The position numbers were made by a program, and so were the translations under genes. This document shows positions 51,001 through 59,085 of a DNA stretch of 64,000 bases, piece by piece (the first letter of the stretch is position 1; each line of letters starts with the position of its first letter). This stretch comes from Plazaster borealis (taxonomy: Eukaryota; Echinodermata; Asteroidea; Forcipulatida; Labidiasteridae): assembly GCA_021014325.1 (NCBI GenBank), contig CM037475.1, positions 3,317,001 to 3,381,000 on the forward strand, written 5' to 3'. The notes under the pieces were generated by a model. That model saw only the letters and a program-made list of their open reading frames with translations, had not been told where the DNA came from and did no database searches.

Positions 51001-54000
51001 AGCGTTGTGACCTGTAGGTCTGAAGATACCTGTGAAGGGAAGATGATGAAGGAATGTCAGTTTGAGATATGGGAGGAAAACTTCAAATGGGAAACCTGCA
51101 TAATCAGGTAGGGACTGATAACCCAATCCACATGCAAGGCTCTGGTTTTTGGATTCGAACCGAGGTCCACAGAGGAGAAAAGAAAGGGACGTAACCACTG
51201 AGCCAACCTGAATGCCCCTAAGAAAAATAATACTTTAAAATAAAAATGTTTTTATTAGTAATACTATACAATTCTCTACCTGGATTTTTGGAGTAGACCT
51301 TCAGCAATTTGGTGAACAGTTTACTCAGCTCATTCTTCATGTTCTGTCAACAACAAAATAAACAAATTGAAGAAAAAGTGATGCAAACAAATACTTTCTC
51401 ATTTTCGTTTATTAGTTTCATAGATAAGGATACAAAAGTTCAGTGATAAAAACAATCAGGAAGACACAAACTGGCTAACAGTTAAAGGGATTGTATACGT
51501 TTGGTAATTAGAACCCACTGTTTGTTTCAATCCTAATAGTTGTAGATATATACCATAAAACTAACCCGTGCAAATTTCATTTCAAAAGGTGGTAGCGTTT
51601 CTGAGATATTGCCGAAAATCTGGAACGGTTATGTCTACGCAGGAAGAATAATCTGCAATTGGATTACACAATCTGAGAAACGTTACTGCAGTAATGCTTC
51701 TCAGATTCAAATTTTTGGGAAATAAAAACGTCATTACCAAATGTATACAGACCCTTTAAACAAAAAAAGGTAGCACCCCTGAAGGATTTCAAAAAAAGTC
51801 AACCTAATTACTATCGGGTTGATCTTCTGATGCTACAATTTAAGAAAAAGACAAACATTAAGAGCGTTTAAATATAAAGTTATATGGCTTTGAGAAAAAT
51901 ATACAATATCATACAGTGTAAAAACATAAAATTAAAATTACAAAAAAACCACAAAATTCACATTAAAATATCTAAACGCTATTAAAATCTGTTAAAAATA
52001 CTAAAAGCACTGTGAGTTATTGCAAGGTATTTGCATTTGATTAAATTTGTAAAGGAAGATAAACCGTATCTGTAATGCACGCGGATAGTTCTTCCCATAA
52101 TCTAGCAAATCTGAGAAAAAGATTCCATTGAAATATGTGGAAAAGATTCCGGACTACTCTAGTTGGCTCTTGCAAGTGCCCTAACTAGCCCAAATCCTTC
52201 TTTATTCTCTTTATGGAAGGATCAAAAAGGACTAAGGTTTTCAGGAGATAGACCACAATCATGCTGCCACCACCAACAGTAATCAATGCTGATATTCACT
52301 GTACACAAAAGAACCAGACTATTTCTCCTTCCATCCTCGGTTTGGTTACATTGATTTGAATGGGAGAAAAATCAAGATGCCCGCACCTTGGTTAAGGTCT
52401 ATATCGCAGATGTCCTACTGCTACACCACCAAAACAAAAACGATATATTCCTTATCCCAGATGCTTTTAATTTTATTAAAATCAAAGTAATTGGAAAACA
52501 TTCTTACCCATGTCTTGCAGAACTGTATGTGGGAGAACCAGAGTTTCTGATCATCACAGAACATGGTGCAAGCTCTCTGATTAAAACAAGAAAAGCAAAA
52601 CAAAACATTGCGCTGAAATCGTGCTTTTTTCCCCTAAGATGTGAAAAGTTGGTTAAATCAGTGAGTTAGTAGAGGCGAGCTGCGCTGCTGTTGGCGCACT
52701 CACCATGGCCTACGCGACTAGTGTGTAAGCAGAGGCCAAGTTCGCGCAAGGACTATCGTTGACCAAAGTTTGACTAACTTACCCCAAACTCTGTCTAGTC
52801 GACGAGAGTTTGACCACTCTAGTCGACTATTTGGAACCAGCCTACTGGGCATGGTTGCATCGCTGGTTACCAATAGCCGTTTTCATAGCACAGGGCAGAG
52901 TGGACCACTTTAAAAAAACCTGATAACGTATGTTCGGTCGCCGGTCGAGTTGACATGACATGACTAGAGTCGTTCGCACTTCAATTTCTGTGCGCATGCC
53001 CTACGTACGTCACTAAACAACCACTAGATAACCATTGGTCCTTGCGCGAACTTGGCCAGAGATTTAGCTCAGTCTTTGGCCGGCCAGCAATTAGAGAAGT
53101 AGTCTAAACAATTCAAGTTAGTTAGACTCCAGATTCCTTCCTGCCAAACATTTATCTAGTTATACATGTAAGTAAGAGTTGTTATATACCCGATAAAACA
53201 TCACATTCCTGTTAATCTCAGAAGCTCTGTCTGCCTTTCCTTAATTTACGTGTAATTGTGTTCCGTCTAAGCTTTTTGTACCTCCGTGATAATCAAAGGG
53301 TCTGTATACATTTGGTAATGACTCTGAAAATTAATGGCAATAAAAAGATACTTGGTAAGAAGTACAGCAGCTTTGGATAGTATAATGCATTTTGAGAAAC
53401 TTTTCACTTCGCAGTTCTGCGGTTATGGAAAAGGATATTACTTTTTCCCCCCAAAATTTGAATCTGAGTAGCGTTACTGACAGTAACGTTTCTCAGATTG
53501 TTTATTCCAATTGCAGATTATTCTTCCTGCGTGGACATAACCGCTCCAGATTTTCGGCAATATCTCAAAAACACTACCACCTTTTAAAATGAAATTTTCA
53601 CAGGTTAGTTTTATGGTATATATCTACAATTATATAGGATTGAAACAAACAGTGGGCTCCAATTACCAAACGTATACAATCCCTTTAAGGCTGCATAGCT
53701 AGGGTAAAAGAAAGCAAAGGCACGTTACAGTATTTAGCATCGTTAGCCCAGTGCAACTGTCTTTTGAGTTCTTACCCTAAACAACCTCTGGATTCTTCTG
53801 ATAATTGCGTACTCAATTTCATCCTTCTTGAAGTAGTAGCCTGTTCGCTGAAATGTAAAATCGGGGGAAAAAATCAAATTGCTTTTTAAATGACAATAAA
53901 ATATTCATTAACCAACCTACTGTCTGAACATTCAATATCATCCACTGCAGGTTTTGAACGATAAACCACTATGTCAGCCTGCTAAATGATATGATGTTGT

Positions 54001-57000
54001 GAATGTATCTACACAGTACACAGTCAACCCTCCTACTGTCTGACCATTCAATATCATCCACTGTGGTTTTGAATGATAGATAAAACTATGCCAGCCTGCA
54101 ATATGATATCATGTGGTGAATGCATCCTACAGTATACAGTAAACCCTCCTACTGTCTGACCATTCAATATTATCCACTGTGGTTTTGAATGATAGATAAA
54201 CTAAAACTAACATTCATAATTTCTCATAGAAATGTAACAAAGTGATGTAAATAACATGCATAAACAGGTTTGCTTATATTTTTGGAAGTTGAATAATTCC
54301 AGATAAAGAGTTCCCCTAAGTTGACACATTGGAAGGGATAACAAGAAATATAATAGAAACAGACAAGAAATTTGGTTACCTCTCTTCGTGTCTTGATCAA
54401 AGCTAAGAGGTTGATTTCATACTGTTGAAAAAACAAATAACATGTATATTATCAGGCTCAAAATTAACACTGGACCACAGGCCAGTAATTTCAGCGTCAG
54501 GCCAGTAAACTCATGACCAGACAAGTCCGGTGGTCTTGCAACAAAAATCCTAGTACAGCAAAATCTTTGAGCTACAAGCTATGGTTGCGCATCTACAATT
54601 ATTTTCAGAAATGGTTAAACTTGTGACTTCTGTTTAACTATGTTTAACCGTCTCTATCGATTCCAATCTGAACTATGAGCCAACCTGTAAAATAAAAGAA
54701 GCAGATGTCAACACACTTTCTAGAATTAAAAATAAAACAATATGCGGACAGTCTTTACAGTCACACAAAATTGTAGGGGATTATAAGATAAGAAACAGTC
54801 CACCAAAAAAAGGGATGTCAATCATTTTCCCTGGATAGTGTCTAATTCTTTTTACCCTCAGCTTCGTTCATGAAATTTGGAAACAGGTTTCAACGTGTTT
54901 TGTTTAATGGTTAAATAGTTAACCAGTTAAACGTCCCAACCCTACCAGGCTGTCTTGTGGATTTTCACATCAAATCCGAGCCCTGATTATGCATATGGAC
55001 CTGCAATGAACTGAAGATTTCTTCCTGCAGTGCAAAGTACAAGTCAGCTCAATCTCAGGTAGCTCACAATCAACTTAGTCATATATCATGATACACCAGT
55101 GTTTGAGTACACTTTTGTTAATCCAGGGCCCAATTTCATAGAGCTGCTTAAGCACAAAAAGTAGCTAAGCACAACGAAATTATGCTTACCAGAACAGGGT
55201 TACCATCCAAAATACCATGTCACATGTACAATTTGTGACTGGTATCCCGCTCAATTCTGCTAAGCAGAAAATTGTTAAGCAATATTTTCTGCTTAAGCAG
55301 CTCTATGAAATTGGGCCCAGGACCCAATTTCATAGAGCTGCTAAGCACATGTTGTGTGCTTACTGAGCGAGTTTCCATTTCATAGCGCTGCTAACCGTAA
55401 GCACACAAAAAGGCATGCTAACCTTCCAGTGCTTACTGTATAAAAATGAATGACATAACAATGCAAATCCATGGTGAACACGCTAGATGGCCGCCTAATT
55501 TTCTTGCTAACCTGTGAAATACGCTTATGAACAAGCAAATTTTTCTGCTGAAGAAAGCACAAAAATTTGCTTACCGTTAAGCAGCGCTACGAAATTGGGC
55601 CCTGGTCACCTTGGTATGGGCCAACTTTATTTCCTTTTTTCCCCCAAACAAACCATTTTCATACTGTTAATTGAGAAATGGCCGAATAAATAGTATTAAT
55701 AATAATAACCACACCATGGCATTTTAGTTAGTTCCTTTTTCTGTAAAAGTAACATTTTCCATGTTCAGACCTGCGGATGGATTGTGGAATGATTTTTGGG
55801 GAGGTGGGGGGTGGGGAGTAAAAACCGACCTGAATGTATCTCAAGAAATCTTCCTTCTCTTTCTTGAGGCGAATGAGACGATACTCAAAATTTGTTCTCT
55901 TCTTCACAATAGTTCTAAAATATAAAACAGAAACAACATGAGTATGCAGTAGGCCTATATGTCTTCTTGTAACCCCTCCAGTATACTTCGACCATCGAGA
56001 AGATCAAAAGATTGAAACTTCGGGAAAATGTTACAACATTGATTTCAAATGTCATCCGTTAAATTTTTGTTGGAAAACAAATTAAAATAAGCGGACTAAA
56101 AATGTGTAATTTTCTACCGTTTTTTTTTTGTCATGTCAAGTGTCTTTTGATGATTTTTTGGGGTCACCCTGTGACCACATCAGGGGTCACATGGATCACA
56201 AATCCCAGATACATGTAAATCATCTATTATTTAGCTCATATTGGATTTTGATTGTAGAGATGCACCTATAGATGATTTATCTGAGATCAAAAGTCACTCC
56301 TGGTTGAATAAAGTGTCTACTTTGGAGGCAATTAACTTAAAAGTTAGATGAGATATCTATTATTTGAGGGCACCTTATGAATCTAGGGCCAAAGTTAGCT
56401 AACACACAAATTTTCAGCTGTCCAGCTGTTACCAGTATTAAATTATTGGCTCTTAAAGTTGGAAAAAAAGCGCAACGATGCGTATTCGTGACTCGGCCGG
56501 GGGGTGGAACTCCAAAAAGGAGAGGTTTTAGCAAATTTTCAGAGGCGAATCTCGGAAACCTGTCAAATTTTAGACGGGTGTCCTGCCTCAACCGTGCTGT
56601 TATCACGGTTGAGGCAAGGCACCTGTCTAATCGACGAGTTCCCTACCTCAAACCGCATAGTCGTCACGGTTGAGGCAGGGCACCCGTCTAAAATCCAACC
56701 AAGAGTTGGATGAGTTTTGCTTGGGGAAAATACTTTGATACGCTGGGGCGCTAGTACGACCGATGATGTCAAAATTTTGAAAAAGGAGTACAGCGCCCCA
56801 GTTACTGGGTCTAGGGCGCTGTGCCGCTGTTACTCCGCATTCTGCTATCTTCTCTTCATTACCCTCATAGCGTGACATGTACAAAATCCTATTCAAAACT
56901 TTTTGCCCTGGTATGCTGCGGCTGTATGTACCGTTGGTTAAAGACACTGGACACTATTGGTAATTGTCAAAGACCAGTCTTCTCACTTGGTGTACCGGTA

Positions 57001-58276
57001 TCTCAACATATGCATAAAATAACAGACCTGTGAAAATTTGAGCTCAATTGGTCATCGAAGTTGCGAGATAATAATGCAAGAAAAAACACCCTTGTCACAC
57101 GAAGTTGTGTGCTTTCAGATGCTTGATTTCGAGACCTCAAAATCTAATTCCGAGGTCGCGAAATCAAATTCTTGGAAAATTACTTCTTTCTCGAAAACTA
57201 CGTTACTTCAGAGGGAGCCGTTTCTCACAATGTTTTATACTATCAACAGCTCCCCATTACTTGTTACCAAGTAAGGTTTTATGCCAATAATTATTTTGAG
57301 TAATTACCAATAGTGTCCACTGCCTTTAATGTTTAACCAGCACTGCGCGCAGCATTGATGATTACCAGCATATTATGATTTGCATGTTGGGAGAGACCAC
57401 AACGCTGATAACCAACGGCTCATGTATATTGTGGACCAGCGGTTGTGCGCAGCATTCCAGTGATTACCAATGCAAGCAGCCATACTTGTTTCCGTAAGGC
57501 GAGGATTCTGAAAAGCGGTGAGAATTTATCGATTTTTGCAAAAATGTTTTGCAGAGTGGATTTTCTGGACCTGTGCAACGCTTGATGAGAGTACAACGAA
57601 CACATAGAGCCTAATTTTGGCGAGATCTGATTTCAAAAAAGAACTGTAGCCATGTAAACGTGAAGGGCAAAAAGTTTCGAATAGGATTTTGTACATGTCA
57701 CTCTAGGAGGGTAGTAATGGAGACGATAGCGAAATGAACCTCATAGTTCTAGGAGTAGGGCGCTGTACTCCTTTTCAACAAAATTTAAATTTTTGGTAAG
57801 AAGTCAAATTTAAGAGTACAGCGTCCCAGTTAATGGGTCTAGGAGAATATCATTCATCATACACGAGTCTGTTGTTAAAATGTAATTTAATAATGAATAA
57901 TGAATTTAATTATGAATGATGAGGTTCGTTCCACCATGGAGGTAGAATTCGTCTCCAGACGATAGCGGAACGAACCTCATAGTTCTAGGAGACCCCCCCC
58001 CCCCTGCAAGAAAATACACAAAGACATCAAAAAGTTCGCCCTAACATTGAAATCATTGACTAACCTACCACTAGCAACCTATAGGCACTAACCATTGAAA
58101 GGCGAAACAGTTGGTAACTAATATTTGTTGTAAAACCACAGTCATGACATGAGTGAGTAAATGTCAATGAGTAATGATACTTACTTTATTTCTGGTTTTG
58201 TAAATAACCCTACGCGTTCTAACTGCTCCAGTTCCTGCAGTGTTTCCTCAATATTCTGATGAACGAATTCCGCCAT
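35898..58276 (-). CDS. UTP6: UTP6, small-subunit processome component (HAT-repeat protein), complete, 19 exons
   Basis: Nucleolar protein of the UTPB subcomplex, needed for early cleavages of the 18S rRNA precursor. Exons in coding order: 58276-58185, 55914-55830, 54421-54380, 53847-53776, 52576-52508, 51343-51280, 50053-49935, 48301-48269, 47189-47063, 46724-46640, 46161-46085, 44035-43881, 43176-43099, 42043-41911, 41050-40983, 40248-40171, 39121-39015, 37419-37280, 36040-35898. All introns are GT-AG, all phases agree, and the total is 588 codons plus TAA (human about 597). The N-terminal UTP6 domain (about 1-95) carries ELEQLERVGLF and YEINLL; the rest is HAT repeats (LWIIAAKFQMEDNLSAE, MWDALARRHL, DLWLEYVRLEKDN) and the end QTGHL matches human UTP6. 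The start ATG has A at -3 and G at +4. No essential residue appears lost. Confidence 0.95.
36165..36475 (+). mobile_element. tRNA-derived SINE family B
   Basis: GGGGCTAGTGCGTAAAACGC (A-box-like) and CTGGTTTGATTCCCTGCC (B box) head, then a body with CTCCAGGCCCTCATG and GGTTGATGTGGCTGGCTGCC. Lies in UTP6 intron 18, opposite to the gene. Confidence 0.75.
36540..36671. mobile_element. Foldback element, GGTTCATACTTC ends
   Basis: Inverted ends AACCTGGTTCATACTTCAAG and GAAGTATGAATCGGGCTT; a cousin of 553-735. Confidence 0.7.
36680..37000. repeat. GATATCAT repeat, two units plus tail element
   Basis: Two units of about 107 bp (CATCCACTGTGGTTTTGAAT ... GATATCATGTGGTGAATG), then a GTGCACAGTTGCTCCACCAT tail as at 1140-1260. 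Confidence 0.82.
37280..37419 (-). CDS. UTP6: UTP6 exon 18
   Basis: Acceptor TTCCAG, donor GTCAGT. Encodes SLDLFRQNIAMEMAQAEPDI and RRCYEDALMEFGS; matches human EYYERALREFGS. Confidence 0.93.
37542..38518. mobile_element. Family B foldback, interrupted by the inverted-duplication arm
   Basis: Left half 37542-37768 begins TTAAAGGTATCGTACACGTT; the right end, about 38,380-38,518, finishes AACATGTACGATACCTTTAA. The interval between is occupied by 37769-38337. Confidence 0.85.
37769..38337 (-). repeat. Inverted duplication, right arm
   Basis: Reverse complement of 26338-26902 at high identity, with small indels. Its edge with the surrounding family B element is sharp at GTACAAGG|GTGGCTTGG. Confidence 0.9.
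39015..39121 (-). CDS. UTP6: UTP6 exon 17
   Basis: Acceptor GACCAG, donor GTATGT. Residues 460-495; QSRYLQWAALTKELKRARKI matches human KNKYLDWAYRSGGYKKARAV. Confidence 0.92.
39158..39533. mobile_element. Foldback element family B, copy 3
   Basis: TTAAAGGCACTGTACACGTT to CACAACGTGTTCAGTCCCTT, in UTP6 intron 16 just past exon 17. Confidence 0.87.
39540..39745 (-). mobile_element. Minus-strand SINE, head-damaged copy
   Basis: GGGAAAGTACTGAGTATACA body plus a degraded tRNA-like block with CCACCCGAGTAATATGCC. Same family as 14.2 kb. Confidence 0.6.
40171..40248 (-). CDS. UTP6: UTP6 exon 16
   Basis: Acceptor CCACAG, donor GTACAA. Encodes NALPLWYLGLDWCLIMNPEN and VHDIFK; PLWYLGLDW matches human PLWISWAEW. 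Confidence 0.92.
40505..40640 (-). mobile_element. tRNA-like SINE head
   Basis: On the - strand AGATAGCTCAATTGGTCGAG and GGTTGCAGGTTCAA give A- and B-box-like blocks. The acceptor stem does not pair, so it is not a working tRNA gene. Confidence 0.55.
40795..40930. mobile_element. Foldback element family D, copy 3
   Basis: GGGCGAATTAACGGCTACAG at left, inverted GTAGCTGTAGCCGCCAATTC at right; ends 50 bp from UTP6 exon 15. Confidence 0.78.
40983..41050 (-). CDS. UTP6: UTP6 exon 15
   Basis: Acceptor GTGACAG, donor GTGAGT. Encodes KQQQLDEVSQLFDSAISFVK and SK, aligning to the human SPDIAMLFEEAFVHLK helix. Confidence 0.91.
41085..41595. repeat. Tail element plus two GATATCAT units
   Basis: 41085-41165 is the inverse of the tail seen at 1140-1260. 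Two units of about 107 bp follow at 41370-41595 (GATGCATTCACCACATGATA). Confidence 0.8.
41911..42043 (-). CDS. UTP6: UTP6 exon 14
   Basis: Acceptor TTCCAG, donor GTAGGA. Residues 367-411: MRVLQDVGEIDKAKEVAASA and DVWEECLRLAM, a HAT repeat. Confidence 0.91.
42070..42560. mobile_element. Family D element with two family C copies nested inside
   Basis: Outer ends CCGTGTCTGAATTGACGTCT and the inverse AAGTCGCTTGATTTGG. Between them, 42110-42475 shows two consecutive GAGCTGCTTAGGC/TAAGCAC type units. Confidence 0.7.
42561..43098. other. UTP6 intron 13, low content
   Basis: AT-rich. At 42,825-42,895 is a fragment (CCCAAAATGGCGGACAGGAT) also inverted near 9,310-9,360. Confidence 0.35.
43099..43176 (-). 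CDS. UTP6: UTP6 exon 13
   Basis: Acceptor TTTACAG, donor GTTAGT. Encodes RAKTALQVFSTAHEKTKFTE and DLYLKW. The flanking intron at 43,190-43,440 has an odd near-palindromic repeat of GTTGTATCTC motifs. Confidence 0.92.
43190..43440. repeat. Palindromic GTTGTATCTC repeat
   Basis: ATTGTATCTCG, GTTGCATCTCG and GTTGTATCTTG on one side; GAGATACAATG and GAGATACAAC on the other. An imperfect foldback of about 250 bp directly beside exon 13. Confidence 0.6.
43881..44035 (-). CDS. UTP6: UTP6 exon 12
   Basis: Acceptor CTTACAG, donor GTCAAA. Residues 289-340; CWAVYETAAERLPTTKMWTL then FADCCIERL, a HAT repeat matching human CCAVYEEAVKTLPTEAMW. Confidence 0.94.
44150..44483. mobile_element. Foldback element family A, copy 4
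   Basis: TTAAAGGGATTGTATACGTT to AACGTATACAGACCCTTTAA, in UTP6 intron 11. Confidence 0.87.
44484..45172. other. UTP6 intron 11, unassigned
   Basis: Near 44,655-44,870 the ends CCTCAGACTATCCAGACAGT and ACTGTCTCTATAGTCTGAGG are inverted, suggesting another old foldback of about 200 bp. Nothing else recognised. Confidence 0.4.
45174..45575 (+). mobile_element. tRNA-Leu-derived SINE, copy 3 (full-looking)
   Basis: GTCGTGGCCGAGCGGATAAG, CAAACTCAAGCTCTGGTG and GGGTTCGAATCCC head, body CAGTGCACTTATCG ... GAGCGCTTAGAGACACCC, tail AAAGCGCTATATAAG and A/T. The longest and best-kept copy here. Confidence 0.85.
45576..46084. other. UTP6 intron 11, AT-rich
   Basis: No repeat or exon recognised. Confidence 0.3.
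46085..46161 (-). CDS. UTP6: UTP6 exon 11
   Basis: Acceptor AAAAG, donor GTAATT. Encodes LQEAHPNNELMWDALARRHL and TAARN; MWDALARR matches the human TWDYVARR HAT helix. Confidence 0.92.
46525..46625 (-). mobile_element. Minus-strand SINE body fragment
   Basis: GTACTGAGTATTATACAGTA and TTCATCCCTGATGCAAATTT match the body in the copies at 14.4 and 39.6 kb. Confidence 0.55.
46640..46724 (-). CDS. UTP6: UTP6 exon 10
   Basis: Acceptor TTTTAG, donor GTAAGT. Encodes DINLHLAFIPVCNKFDFTQD and LQEEIYR, matching human FDFAKDLQKEIYDD. Confidence 0.91.
47063..47189 (-). CDS. UTP6: UTP6 exon 9
   Basis: Acceptor GCCACAG, donor GTATGT. Residues 193-235: a variable acidic linker (DVDVVEDGMEDALLQGKVA) then RLVYKVAIQDIP. 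Confidence 0.9.
47239..47611. mobile_element. Foldback element family B, copy 4
   Basis: TTAAAGGCACTGTACACGTT to CAAACGTGTTCAGTGCCTTT, in UTP6 intron 8. Confidence 0.88.
47690..47912 (+). mobile_element. tRNA-Leu SINE, headless copy
   Basis: CCCAGTGCACTTATCGTTGA, GCACCACAGCACCTTGTAAA and GAGCGATTTGAGACGCCC match the body of the copy at 45,174. Confidence 0.72.
48269..48301 (-). CDS. UTP6: UTP6 exon 8 (33-bp microexon)
   Basis: Acceptor TCCACAG, donor GTAAGC. Eleven codons, YFRMELMHADK, nearly identical to human YFRMELMHAEK; easily missed by gene finders. Confidence 0.94.
48790..49265 (-). mobile_element. LINE (CR1/Jockey-like) C-terminal remnant, broken
   Basis: On the - strand a frame reads RATKLVPFLKDQPYETRLTR, LNLTTLED, stop, RTREDLIETYHIMTQMDKID. 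After TKF it moves to another frame with QRVVNPWNQLPQSVVSAP and LSFKTEL. The order RATK(L/M)VP, YExRL, L-TTLE, R-GDLI(E), WN-LP, FK is that of CR1-type reverse-transcriptase tails. At least one stop and one frameshift: dead copy in UTP6 intron 7. Confidence 0.8.
49266..49934. other. UTP6 intron 7, remainder
   Basis: A piece with CTGGCATTTGGCCAGTGGAC (49,300-49,420) belongs to the ligand-like GGCCAGTAA repeat also seen near 20.3, 32.9 and 54.5 kb. A - strand frame at 49476-49751 is unsupported. Confidence 0.35.
49935..50053 (-). CDS. UTP6: UTP6 exon 7
   Basis: Acceptor TTTTAG, donor GTCAGT. Residues 142-181: VLWIIAAKFQMEDNLSAENA then RSLLLRAIRHHPKSQKL, the best-conserved HAT pair in the protein. 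Confidence 0.96.
50054..50985. other. UTP6 intron 6, left part
   Basis: Degenerate family C-like traces at 50,650-50,880 (TGCTTAGCAAAAACA). No gene. Confidence 0.35.
50990..51222 (-). mobile_element. tRNA-derived SINE, minus strand
   Basis: - strand GTTGGCTCAGTGGTTACGTC is A-box-like and CTCGGTTCGAATCC B-box-like, then a body to GGTCACAACGCTAGC. Lies 58 bp from UTP6 exon 6, in gene sense. Confidence 0.68.
51280..51343 (-). CDS. UTP6: UTP6 exon 6
   Basis: Acceptor TGACAG, donor GTAGAG, phase 1 end. Encodes NMKNELSKLFTKLLKVYSKN, matching the LSKVFSAMLAIH helix. Confidence 0.92.
51482..51760. mobile_element. Foldback element family A, copy 5 (shortened)
   Basis: TTAAAGGGATTGTATACGTT at left, inverted AAATGTATACAGACCCTTTA at right; about 280 bp, missing part of the second arm. 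Confidence 0.84.
51761..52507. other. UTP6 intron 5, unassigned
   Basis: AT-rich and without recognised elements. Confidence 0.3.
52508..52576 (-). CDS. UTP6: UTP6 exon 5
   Basis: Acceptor AATCAG, donor GTAAGA. Residues 98-120; contains DDQKLWFSHIQFCKTW, the first HAT repeat (human DDVQLWLSYVAFCKKW). The start RACTMF continues the previous FR. Confidence 0.92.
52580..53293. other. UTP6 intron 4, right part of exon 5
   Basis: A GTCGAC-rich patch at 52,770-52,960 contains CTAGTCGAC and its inverse several times; otherwise unassigned. Confidence 0.35.
53294..53689. mobile_element. Foldback element family A, copy 6
   Basis: CAAAGGGTCTGTATACATTT to AAACGTATACAATCCCTTTA, about 395 bp with all interior blocks kept. 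Confidence 0.86.
53776..53847 (-). CDS. UTP6: UTP6 exon 4
   Basis: Acceptor TTTCAG, donor GTAAGA. Residues 74-97: RTGYYFKKDEIEYAIIRRIQ and RLFR. Confidence 0.92.
53915..54205. repeat. GATATCAT tandem repeat, three units
   Basis: Three units of about 100-107 bp, each with CTACTGTCTGA(A/C)CATTCA and TATCATCCACTG; the third is cut off before its GATATCAT half. In UTP6 intron 3. Confidence 0.85.
54380..54421 (-). CDS. UTP6: UTP6 exon 3 (42 bp)
   Basis: Acceptor TCAACAG, donor GTAACC. Only 14 codons, YEINLLALIKTRRE, matching YEINLLELIQRRR in human UTP6. Confidence 0.93.
54450..54990. repeat. GGCCAGTAA-type dispersed repeat
   Basis: CCAGACAAGTCCGGTGGTCT and nearby text match 32,880-33,310. Non-coding. 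Confidence 0.6.
55125..55319. mobile_element. Foldback element family C, copy 5
   Basis: GGGCCCAATTTCATAGAGCT to AGCTCTATGAAATTGGGCCC, a near-perfect inverted pair. Confidence 0.9.
55320..55603. mobile_element. Foldback element family C, copy 6, directly adjacent
   Basis: GACCCAATTTCATAGAGCTG to GCTACGAAATTGGGCCC. Starts at the base after the previous copy, so one copy landed at or beside the other's end. Confidence 0.85.
55830..55914 (-). CDS. UTP6: UTP6 exon 2
   Basis: Acceptor TTTTAG, donor GTCGGT. Residues 31-59, basic, with KEKEDFLRYIQ matching KEDFINYVQ of the human protein. Confidence 0.93.
55925..56395. other. UTP6 intron 1, right part
   Basis: Unassigned; a CATCTATTATTT motif pair near 56,220 and 56,355 hints at an old foldback. 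Confidence 0.3.
56560..56705. mobile_element. Palindromic GAGGCAGG(G)CACCCGTCTAA cluster
   Basis: TTTTAGACGGGTGTCCTGCC at left and GGCAGGGCACCCGTCTAAAA at right are inverted, with a further CACGGTTGAGGCAAGGCACC unit between. About 145 bp. Confidence 0.75.
56938..57329. mobile_element. Foldback element family B, copy 5
   Basis: TTAAAGACACTGGACACTAT to CCAATAGTGTCCACTGCCTT; interior CCAATTGGTCATCGAAG and GAGGGAGCCGTTTC as in the other copies. Confidence 0.86.
57330..58180. other. UTP6 intron 1, left part
   Basis: CGAAATGAACCTCATAGTTC recurs (57,730 and 57,970). GGAGTACAGCGCCCCAG near 56,786 is answered by an inverted GGGCGCTGTACTCC near 57,758, so an element of about 1 kb may span this with family B inside. 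A poly-C run at 57,992-58,003. Confidence 0.4.
58185..58276 (-). CDS. UTP6: UTP6 exon 1 (start codon)
   Basis: ATG at 58276 in good Kozak context; residues 1-31, including MAEFVHQNIEETLQELEQLE. Donor GTAAGT. Confidence 0.95.
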
Positions 58277-58569
58277 GCTTGCCCTCCTTGAGTTTTATTT
58301 TTCACAAAATATAGTCTTTCTTTTCACGAAGTTTTATTTAGGCCTGAAGTTTCGTGTTGATCAAATCGGCACGTGTGATACCACCTCGTATCCAAACTTG
58401 CACTTCGTTGTCGACCCCATATTCGTACAAATCTATTTCGTTCAGAGCCGGTCAGACTGAAGTCAGCACTAAATTTAGTGCCAGCACCAAACTTGGTGCT
58501 AGCAACTAATTTCAAAAACCTTTGTCAACGACCGTCAAAGAAAATGTGAACAAAATCAAAATTTCTCGT

Positions 58570-59085
58570 GCTATACCTCGTTTTCAATTGCAATGTTTTT
58601 ATAGTAAAAAGGTGAAACCTTCATTTTTTTCTTCACAAATGTCATTCTTATACCCCAAACCATTGAGCATAGGTGCCACCAATTAATTAGTCAACCGATT
58701 AGCTCAGCACAAGTAATTAAACTATTGTATAATAATTATTATAGCCCGTGCGCAGACTAATCTATTCAAGTTCTAGAATATTAATACGCAACTACCTTAT
58801 TTCTATTCGAAAAGTTGTCATCGTAAAGTCATGAAATCTTCATTTTTTTCTTCATAAATGTCTTGATTATACCACAAATCATCATGCTTAGGCGCACCTA
58901 AGTAACCCACTAATTAACTCAGCCCAACTAATTAAATATTTACATAATAAAGCCCGTATGCGAATTTACTATACAACTACATAATTTTCATTTGAAAAGT
59001 TGTCATCGTAAAATCGTGAAATCTTCACAAATGTCCCAAACCATCATGCATAGGCGCCCTAATTAATTAACCTACTAATTACTAA
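58570..59085. repeat. About 200-bp tandem repeat upstream of UTP6
   Basis: Three units: GTGAAACCTTCATTTTTTTC near 58,611, ATGAAATCTTCATTTTTTTC near 58,830 and GTGAAATCTTCACAAATGTC near 59,016, each followed by CAAACCAT(C/T) and a GGCGC/GGTGC block with TAATTAATT. Lies 300 to 800 bp before the UTP6 start. Confidence 0.82.
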
